From contig JAILFF010000339.1 in NCBI GenBank assembly GCA_024697705.1, forward strand, positions 1-11,206: a stretch of DNA of 11,206 nt, written 5' to 3'. Shown here piece by piece: positions 6,913 through 11,206 of this stretch. The notes beneath the pieces were generated by a model. The model was not told the origin of the DNA, did not search any database, and worked only from the letters and a program-made list of their open reading frames with translations. Position 1 is the first letter of the stretch; each line of letters starts with the position of its first letter. Origin of the DNA: Ruminococcus sp. (lineage in GTDB: Bacteria > Bacillota > Clostridia > Oscillospirales > Ruminococcaceae). Position numbers and translations under genes: made by a program.

Positions 6913-7072
6913 AATATTTACAGTAAACAACCAATGATCTTTCACCGTATTGCAGTGGGGCGTCCCCACGCAGTCAAAGTACAAATCATTATGTCGTTTA
7001 ATATAATTCCGACTGCATTTGTTCGGCTCCGTATTATCTGTTATCTTTTATCTCTTATCTTTTTATCTTCTT
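6871..7072. repeat. Self-complementary intergenic element (MITE-like or structured repeat)
   Basis: The left arm (6871-6915, AAGATAAAAGATATAAG words) is imperfectly complementary to the right arm (7034-7072, TTATCTTTTATCTC words), which abuts the pgi stop codon. Between them are nested, nearly symmetric pairs: TAAAC (6924-6928) with GTTTA (6996-7000), and AATGAT (6933-6938) with ATCATT (6985-6990). At the centre is GTGGGG-CGT-CCCCAC (6955-6969), flanked by TGC and GCA. The whole thus folds as one long imperfect hairpin centred near 6962. No ORF of note and no clear target-site duplication are seen. A MITE, a dispersed intergenic repeat or an mRNA 3' structure for pgi are all possible. Confidence 0.65.
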
Positions 7073-8404
7073 TCAGCCGAGCTTCGCCTCAAGCTCTGCC
7101 TTTCTGTCCTCGTAGCCGGGCTTGCCGAGCAGCGCGAACATATTCTTCTTGTAGCTTTCAACGCCGGGCTGATCGAAGGGATTAACGCCCAGCATATAGC
7201 CCGAGATAGCGCAAGCCTTCTCGAAGAAGTAGATGAGCTCGCCCATTGTTTCCTCGCCAACATCGTCAAGCTCGATGATGATGTTCGGAACGCCGCCCTC
7301 GGTATGCGCGAGAACGGTTCCCTGGAATGCTCTCAGGTTAACGACCGACATATCCTGATTCGTAAGGAAGTTCAGTCCGTCAAGATTCTCCGCGTCTGCT
7401 TCGAGGAAGCGGTCGCTTCTCTGCTTCTTTATGTCAAGCACGGTCTCGAACATGATGCGCGAGCCGTCCTGAATGAACTGACCGAGCGAATGAAGGTCGG
7501 TCGAGAAAACAGCGGAAGACGGGAAGATACCCTTGTTGTCCTTGCCCTCGCTCTCGCCGTAGAGCTGCTTGAACCACTCGTTCATCATAGCGAACGCGGG
7601 GTCGTAGCTGATGAGCATTTCAACGCTCTTGTTCTTATTATAAAGAATGTTGCGGAGAGCGGCGTACTTGTAGCAGTCGTTGCCGTCGTCCTTCATGTAC
7701 TTCTCTCTCGCGGCTGCGGCACCTGCCATCAGCTTGTCGATGTCGATGCCCGCGCAGGCGATCGGCAGCAGACCAACGGCTGTCAGTACGGAATATCTTC
7801 CGCCAACATCGTCGGGAACCACGAAGGTCTCATAGCCCTCTGCGTCCGCAAGGGACTTAAGGGTTCCCTTAGCCTTGTCGGTGGTGGCGAAGATACGATC
7901 CTTAGCGCCGTCCTTGCCGTACTTGTCCTCAACGAGCTTCTTGAATATTCTGAACGCGAGCGCAGGCTCGGTGGTGGTGCCCGACTTGGAGATAACGTTC
8001 ACGCAGATATCCTTGCCCTCGCAGATCGAGAGAATATCGTTCAGGTAGGCGGGATTGATGCTGTTGCCGACATAGTAGATGTCGGGGGTATCCTTTTTAA
8101 GATTATTGTAAAGCGAGGATCTCAGAGCTTCGATGACCGCTCTTGCGCCGAGATACGATCCGCCGATACCGATGACGATAAGCACGTCGCAGGTCTTCTT
8201 GATCTTTTCGGCGGCAGCCTTGATGCGGGCGAACTCTTCCTTATCGTAGTTGACGGGGAGATCGACCCAACCGAGGAAATCATTTCCGGGGCCGTTTCTG
8301 TCGGCAAGAGTCTTGTGTGCCGCGGAAACGAGCGGGGCGATAGCGTCAAGCTCGCGCTCCGAAACAAAAGGCTTCAGATACTCGCAATTGAGTTTAACAG
8401 ACAT
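7073..8404 (-). CDS. pgi: Glucose-6-phosphate isomerase
   Basis: Cytosolic glycolytic enzyme interconverting glucose 6-phosphate and fructose 6-phosphate. The 443-residue length matches the shorter Gram-positive type. Visible are the sugar-phosphate binding segments GIGGSYLGARA (79-89) and SKSGTTTEP (139-147), the first family signature GGRYSVLTAVG (201-211), the catalytic region LYGESEGK (281-288), DLHSLGQ with His305, and the second signature NPFDQPGVESYK (408-419) ending in the conserved lysine. The ATG at 8404 has AAGGAAG upstream. It is monocistronic by context: its own promoter lies at 8484-8512 with a hairpin at the mRNA 5' end, and the 6871-7072 repeat element lies directly after its stop. 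A long plus-strand frame opposite the gene is a shadow. Confidence 0.98.
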   Translation of the reverse strand: MSVKLNCEYLKPFVSERELDAIAPLVSAAHKTLADRNGPGNDFLGWVDLPVNYDKEEFARIKAAAEKIKKTCDVLIVIGIGGSYLGARAVIEALRSSLYNNLKKDTPDIYYVGNSINPAYLNDILSICEGKDICVNVISKSGTTTEPALAFRIFKKLVEDKYGKDGAKDRIFATTDKAKGTLKSLADAEGYETFVVPDDVGGRYSVLTAVGLLPIACAGIDIDKLMAGAAAAREKYMKDDGNDCYKYAALRNILYNKNKSVEMLISYDPAFAMMNEWFKQLYGESEGKDNKGIFPSSAVFSTDLHSLGQFIQDGSRIMFETVLDIKKQRSDRFLEADAENLDGLNFLTNQDMSVVNLRAFQGTVLAHTEGGVPNIIIELDDVGEETMGELIYFFEKACAISGYMLGVNPFDQPGVESYKKNMFALLGKPGYEDRKAELEAKLG

Positions 8405-8451
8405 AAGTAATACTTCCTTTCGATCTTGTACAATTTTTCCAGATCAACCGT

Positions 8452-8474
8452 CGGGAAGCCTTACGGCATACCCG
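8452..8474 (-). promoter_or_regulatory. 5'-terminal leader hairpin of pgi mRNA
   Basis: Read on the minus strand, CGGG-TAT-GCC-GTAA-GGC-TT-CCCG forms two stacked stems capped by a GNRA-type tetraloop. With the promoter at 8484-8512 transcription would start near 8477, placing this hairpin about three bases from the mRNA 5' end. Such structures are known to protect mRNAs from 5'-end-dependent decay; that role here is inferred. Confidence 0.55.
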
Positions 8475-8483
8475 GCTGATTTA

Positions 8484-8512
8484 ATTATACAATACTTTTA
8501 AGAATTTTTCAA
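8484..8512 (-). promoter_or_regulatory. Sigma-70/sigma-A promoter for pgi
   Basis: On the minus strand TTGAAA (8507-8512) and a perfect TATAAT (8484-8489) are separated by 17 bases, in an AT-rich stretch. The predicted start near 8477 gives a leader of about 72 bases before the pgi ATG. Confidence 0.85.
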
Positions 8513-8530
8513 GGGTTTTCTAAGCGCAAG

Positions 8531-8574
8531 GCAAGTTTTGTTGAATCTGCACATTATTCTCGCCTAAAACTTGC
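8531..8574. repeat. 9-bp perfect inverted repeat spanning the 3' end of the DacF-like gene
   Basis: GCAAGTTTT (8531-8539) and AAAACTTGC (8566-8574) are perfect reverse complements, 26 bases apart. The second arm covers the last codons and stop of the DacF-like gene. No U-run follows on either strand, so it is not a classical terminator, though it could still be a 3' stabilising or termination structure upstream of the pgi promoter. Confidence 0.5.
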
Positions 8575-9727
8575 ACAAATTACACAGAGCGCGATAGATG
8601 CCATACCGCATATCCATTCTTTCAACCGCTTCCGCAGCACATATATGTATCTCTGTTATCTCCGCCCCGTCAAGCGTATAGACAACCCTGCCGAGAACAT
8701 CGCCCTCCGCAATCGGCGCCACAACACGCTCGGATATCTCCGCCTTATACTCCGCCCGCGAAGCAGTCCCCCTCCCGAGCAAAACCCCGCCGAACTCCTC
8801 CGCTGCGACGCGCACCGCGTCCTTCCGCCCGTGCGCCACGGGTATGTCCGCAGTAAGCTCCTCCGCGATCTCGGGCGAATATACCGAATATCTCTCGAAC
8901 ACGCCGTCGAACAAGCCCTCCGCTTCGGAAAATATCTTCTCGCGGCTCTCCGACCCGACGATCACCGCGCAGACAAGCATATCCCGCCGGCGAACCGCAC
9001 CTATAATATTGCACTTCCCGCCCAATGCAAAGAATTTCAGCCCCACAGCGCCCTTGTAATCCCGCACGAGCCTGTTGGTGTTGACAAGCTCCGTTTCGCC
9101 GCCCCTCACGCGCTCCTGCCACGCCGTGAAGTATTTTTCGAGCATATCGTGCTTAAGCACCTCCGCAGACAGCAGACACAGATCGGCGGAGGTAGTGACC
9201 GTGCGTTCGTCAAGCCCCTCGCAGTCCTCGAAATGCGTTCTGCTCATGCCGAGCGCGGCGGCACGTTCGTTCATGCGGAAAACATGGGCTTCGGCACTTC
9301 CCGAGAGCTTTTCCGCAAGCGCGGCGCAGGCATCGTTGGCGTTGCCCATGATTATTGATTGAAGAAGCTCCTCGACCGCGACGCGCTCGCCGGGCATCAG
9401 CCATATCTGCGGCGCGGGCATCGAATTGGCGTATGATGAAGCCGACACTTTCTCCGCAAGCGTTACCTTGCCGCTTTCGATGTCTTCCGCGCAGATAAGC
9501 GCCGTCATCAGCTTGGCAAAATGCCCCATCGACACGGTTTTGTCGGCGGCACGTTCGCAGACCGTCTGCCCCGTCCCGAGCTCGCGCACACAGACGCTTT
9601 CGGCAGATACGCCGTCAAGCAGACCGCCGTCCTTGTCCTCCGCAAAAACTTCCGCTGCCGCCCCTGCTGCCAGCAGCACTGCGGAGATCACCAGCGCGGT
9701 CAGCTTTTTAATCAGCATTTTATACAC
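8564..9727 (-). CDS. DacF/PBP5-like D-alanyl-D-alanine carboxypeptidase homologue, probably catalytically inactive
   Basis: A 387-residue exported protein. It has a signal peptide (about 1-29: KK, then a hydrophobic run ending VFA), a peptidase-S11-type domain to about 280, and a C-terminal beta domain like that of PBP5. Fold-level motifs are kept, such as QIWLMPGE (107-114), NDACAALAE (131-139) and the GL of ..FEDCEGLDE. All three catalytic motifs are changed: SxxK is HFAK (69-72, the serine codon replaced by CAT), SxN is NAN (129-131) and KTG is KFF (231-233). The lysine of the first motif survives. The frame has no stops or shifts, so it is not a decaying pseudogene. A peptidoglycan-binding or regulatory role is possible. 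The start is GTG 9727 or ATG 9718; AAGGAGG lies upstream. It is divergent from rplM. Confidence 0.9.
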   Translation of the reverse strand: MYKMLIKKLTALVISAVLLAAGAAAEVFAEDKDGGLLDGVSAESVCVRELGTGQTVCERAADKTVSMGHFAKLMTALICAEDIESGKVTLAEKVSASSYANSMPAPQIWLMPGERVAVEELLQSIIMGNANDACAALAEKLSGSAEAHVFRMNERAAALGMSRTHFEDCEGLDERTVTTSADLCLLSAEVLKHDMLEKYFTAWQERVRGGETELVNTNRLVRDYKGAVGLKFFALGGKCNIIGAVRRRDMLVCAVIVGSESREKIFSEAEGLFDGVFERYSVYSPEIAEELTADIPVAHGRKDAVRVAAEEFGGVLLGRGTASRAEYKAEISERVVAPIAEGDVLGRVVYTLDGAEITEIHICAAEAVERMDMRYGIYRALCNLCKF

Positions 9728-9749
9728 TATCCTCTCCCCTCCTTACTAT

Positions 9750-9779
9750 ATTATATTCATTTCGACTGCGGAATATCAC
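9750..9779 (-). promoter_or_regulatory. Candidate promoter for the DacF-like gene
   Basis: On the minus strand a perfect TATAAT (9750-9755) has GTGATA (9774-9779), a 4 of 6 match to the -35 consensus, 18 bases upstream. The start would be near 9743, giving a very short leader that runs into the ribosome binding site. A small dyad, TCACTCAGTGA (9776-9786), overlaps the -35 and could be an operator. The weak -35 makes this tentative. Confidence 0.4.
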
Positions 9780-9864
9780 TCAGTGAAATAATGAAACAAG
9801 ATCCAAGAAAGCGAGAGAAACAGAGAAAAATAAAGAGATTTAAAGAGAATACGTGATATATCTT

Positions 9865-9883
9865 GAAAATTCTCGGAATTTTC
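9865..9883. promoter_or_regulatory. 19-bp palindrome just upstream of the rplM promoter
   Basis: GAAAATTC (9865-9872) and GAATTTTC (9876-9883) form a perfect 8-bp inverted repeat with a TCG spacer. It ends two bases before the TTGACA of the rplM promoter. The position and symmetry suit a binding site for a dimeric regulator or an AT-rich upstream element for RNA polymerase. It could alternatively form a small RNA hairpin, but no transcript is evident through it. Confidence 0.55.
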
Positions 9884-9885
9884 TC

Positions 9886-9914
9886 TTGACAAACTCCCGA
9901 AATGTGTTTATAAT
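9886..9914 (+). promoter_or_regulatory. Consensus sigma-70/sigma-A promoter for rplM-rpsI
   Basis: TTGACA (9886-9891) and TATAAT (9909-9914) are both perfect with 17 bases between them. Transcription would start near 9921, about 65 bases before the rplM ATG. Strength fits a ribosomal protein operon. Confidence 0.92.
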
Positions 9915-9920
9915 AGTTAT

Positions 9921-9985
9921 TGTCACGCAAAACAACAGACAGCTGCGGGGAAGGAAATGCCCCGACGGATAAAGGAGGAAATTCT
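9921..9985 (+). promoter_or_regulatory. rplM 5' leader with hairpin, possible L13 autoregulatory leader
   Basis: The leader holds CGGGG (9946-9950) pairing with CCCCG (9960-9964) around a purine-rich 9-base loop, followed by the ribosome binding site AAAGGAGG. Firmicutes rplM mRNAs are known to carry an L13 leader motif (an Rfam family) used in autoregulation. Position and size fit, but I cannot confirm that this sequence matches that family. Confidence 0.4.
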
Positions 9986-10414
9986 ATGTCTACTTATATG
10001 CCCAAAAGCAGCGACATCGAGCGCAAGTGGTATATTCTTGACGCAGAGGGGAAATCTCTCGGCCGTGTAGCGGCTAAGGCTGCCCATCTTCTCAGAGGCA
10101 AGCACAAGCCCACTTATGCACCTCACGCCGACTGCGGCGATCATGTGATCATCATCAACTGCGATAAGGCGGTTCTCACCGGCAACAAGCTCAGCCAGAA
10201 GACTTTCAAATGGCACACCGGCTGGATCGGCGGTCTCAAGGAGATCCGGTATTCCAAGCTCATGGCAGAACAGTCCGACAGAGCTATGTCCATCGCTGTA
10301 AACGGTATGCTCCCGAACAATACCCTCGGAAGAAAGCAGGCAACAAGACTCAGAGTATACAAGGGTGCGGAGCACGACAACGCTGCTCAGAAGCCCGAGA
10401 AGTACGAGTTCTGA
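9986..10414 (+). CDS. rplM: 50S ribosomal protein L13
   Basis: Large-subunit protein that acts early in 50S assembly, 142 residues, the usual length. It shows the N-terminal KWYILDAEGKSLGRVAAKAA segment (14-33), the conserved GDHVIIINCDKAVLTGNK (51-68) and the family signature around VNGMLPNNTLGRKQATRLRVY (105-125). The ATG at 9986 has AAAGGAGG upstream. The frame is open back to 9920, but the upstream part has no ribosome binding site and covers the leader. It is cotranscribed with rpsI, 19 bases downstream, the normal L13-S9 pairing. AGA and other favoured codons differ from the GC-richer neighbours, as expected for high expression. Confidence 0.98.
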   Translation: MSTYMPKSSDIERKWYILDAEGKSLGRVAAKAAHLLRGKHKPTYAPHADCGDHVIIINCDKAVLTGNKLSQKTFKWHTGWIGGLKEIRYSKLMAEQSDRAMSIAVNGMLPNNTLGRKQATRLRVYKGAEHDNAAQKPEKYEF

Positions 10415-10433
10415 TCTGAAAGGAGCAATATAA

Positions 10434-10835
10434 ATGTACGAATCAAAATCCACCTATTTTTACGGCACCGGAAGAAGAAAGCACTCCGTAGCAAGAGTCC
10501 GCGTATATGAAGGCTCCGGCAAGATCACCATCAACGGCAGAGATATCGACGATTACTTCGGTCTTGAGACACTGAAGCTGATCGTTCGTCAGCCCTTCGC
10601 TGTTACCAACACCAACGAGAAGTTCGACATCGTTTGCACCGTTACAGGCGGCGGCGTTACCGGTCAGGCAGGCGCTATCAGACACGGTCTGTCCCGCGCT
10701 CTCCTCCAGTTCGACCCCGAGCTTCGTTCCGCTCTCAAGAAGGAAGGCTTCCTCACCAGAGACCCGAGAATGAAGGAAAGAAAGAAGTACGGCTTGAAGG
10801 CTGCAAGAAGAGCGCCGCAGTTCTCAAAACGTTAA
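10434..10835 (+). CDS. rpsI: 30S ribosomal protein S9
   Basis: Small-subunit protein whose C-terminal tail reaches the P-site tRNA. The 133-residue product shows GTGRRKHSVARVR (11-23), the signature GGGVTGQAGAIRHGLSRAL (72-90), and the basic C-terminus ending FSKR, which is invariant in the family. The ATG at 10434 has AAAGGAG eight bases upstream. It is the second and last gene of the L13-S9 operon, followed within 15 bases by a strong terminator. The downstream region holds repeats rather than a recognisable gene. Confidence 0.98.
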   Translation: MYESKSTYFYGTGRRKHSVARVRVYEGSGKITINGRDIDDYFGLETLKLIVRQPFAVTNTNEKFDIVCTVTGGGVTGQAGAIRHGLSRALLQFDPELRSALKKEGFLTRDPRMKERKKYGLKAARRAPQFSKR

Positions 10836-10847
10836 AAAGTTCAATTT

Positions 10848-10882
10848 CCCCCGAAGCCATCACGGTTTCGGGGATTTCTTTT
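10848..10882 (+). terminator. Rho-independent terminator of the rplM-rpsI operon
   Basis: CCCCGAAGCC (10849-10858) pairs with GGTTTCGGGG (10864-10873), one G-U pair, around a 5-base loop, and is followed by A then TTTCTTTT. It lies just after the rpsI stop. Confidence 0.9.
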
Positions 10883-10901
10883 GTTATGATTTGATAAAGT
10901 G

Positions 10902-10980
10902 AAAATAACCAAAACAAAGTATTTTAAGGTTATTTTTGAGGTTATTTTTGCTTTTTCGGGTTACATTTGAGGTTACAATT
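10902..10980. repeat. Ordered GGTTA repeats with a 9-bp inverted repeat
   Basis: Four GGTTA words start at 10928, 10940, 10959 and 10971, spaced 12, 19 and 12 bases, so a two-word block of 31 bases appears twice (first with TTTTT, then with CATTT or CAATT after each word). The first word also belongs to a perfect inverted repeat, AAAATAACC (10902-10910) with GGTTATTTT (10928-10936). No coding frame with a start covers it. It may be a binding-site array, an integration-related site or a second AT-rich terminator. Confidence 0.6.
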
Positions 10981-11034
10981 TATAGTCATAATTCATGAAT
11001 ATATCGTGGGAAATTTTAAAGCAGGAAAAAGCAC

Positions 11035-11189
11035 AGGTGCGCTGAGGCGCCCCAATGTGCCTCAAACGCCGACCGGCAGTGCCGTTCGGTGGTGGTGCTG
11101 TTTGAGGGGGCTTGGTGCTGTTTCAGGTGCTGTAAACCGTGAAATGCAGTGTTTAAGGCAAAAATAGCGAACATATGAGAGGTGCGCTG
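11035..11189. repeat. GC-rich region with competing inverted repeats and short direct repeats
   Basis: This part of the 371-base gene-free tail (10836-11206) is richer in G and C than the sequence before it. TGAGGC (11043-11048) pairs with GCCTCA (11059-11064). The same segment can instead pair as CCTCAAAC (11060-11067) with GTTTGAGG (11100-11107), enclosing a near-perfect CCGACCGGC-AGT-GCCGTTCGG hairpin. GGTGCTGTTT occurs at 11094 and 11114, with a partial copy at 11126. AGGTGCGCTG occurs at 11035 and 11180. I see no gene here: the only open frame (10967-11167) lacks a ribosome binding site and looks random. Confidence 0.5.
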
Positions 11190-11206
11190 CCTAAAATAAC
11201 GGAATA

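Noticed and set aside
6871..7072. CRISPR array
   Set aside because: The repeats are contiguous or inverted, without uniform spacers, and no cas gene is nearby.
7019..8410. 463-codon plus-strand open frame opposite pgi
   Set aside because: It mirrors the confident pgi gene, has no ribosome binding site or recognisable domains, and is explained by pgi codon usage.
10884..10975. Minus-strand reading of the GGTTA array as a protein tail (VTSNVT, NNLKNNL)
   Set aside because: An in-frame stop lies just upstream and no start exists. The peptide regularity only reflects the DNA repeat.
10967..11167. 66-codon plus-strand ORF in the tail region
   Set aside because: No ribosome binding site, it crosses repeats and hairpins, and the product has no recognisable character.

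Overview
The window looks like a chromosomal housekeeping segment of a Gram-positive anaerobe, most likely a Clostridia member of the Ruminococcus/Oscillospiraceae type. The signs are strong GGAGG-type ribosome binding sites, near-consensus TTGACA-17-TATAAT promoters, a DUF512 protein beside der, a low-GC-type glucose-6-phosphate isomerase, an L13-S9 operon, and moderate-GC genes separated by AT-rich spacers. The genus is inferred from gene order and protein flavour; no rRNA gene is present to settle it.

Layout. From 61 to 9727 every gene is on the minus strand; rplM-rpsI at 9986-10835 is on the plus strand and divergent from the rest. In transcription order, the first minus-strand block is a DacF-like penicillin-binding-protein homologue (9727-8564), then pgi with its own promoter and a leader hairpin (8404-7073). 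A 200-bp AT-rich, largely self-complementary intergenic element follows (6871-7072), then a small P-loop protein (6807-6403). Next comes the yceD-rpmF unit, with a perfect consensus promoter and a Rho-independent terminator. Last is a tightly packed six-gene run: DUF512/PDZ radical-SAM-like protein, a 105-aa unknown, der, a YhfC-type intramembrane protease, plsY and gpsA.

How the genes fit together. gpsA makes sn-glycerol 3-phosphate and plsY acylates it, so the end of the operon starts phospholipid synthesis. der, yceD, rpmF, rplM and rpsI all serve ribosome assembly or structure. The window therefore couples ribosome biogenesis genes to membrane lipid synthesis. pgi supplies central carbon metabolism, and the DacF homologue belongs to the cell envelope.

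Most notable points. (1) The DacF-like protein has lost all three catalytic motifs of its family (HFAK for SxxK, NAN for SxN, KFF for KTG) while the reading frame and fold-level motifs are intact, so it is probably a pseudoenzyme. (2) The 6871-7072 element, with a perfect 21-bp tandem duplication and nested inverted arms, looks like a MITE-like or structured repeat. (3) The region downstream of rpsI (10836-11206) carries no supported gene but holds several ordered repeats and mutually exclusive inverted repeats. No CRISPR array, tRNA, rRNA or transposase gene was seen.
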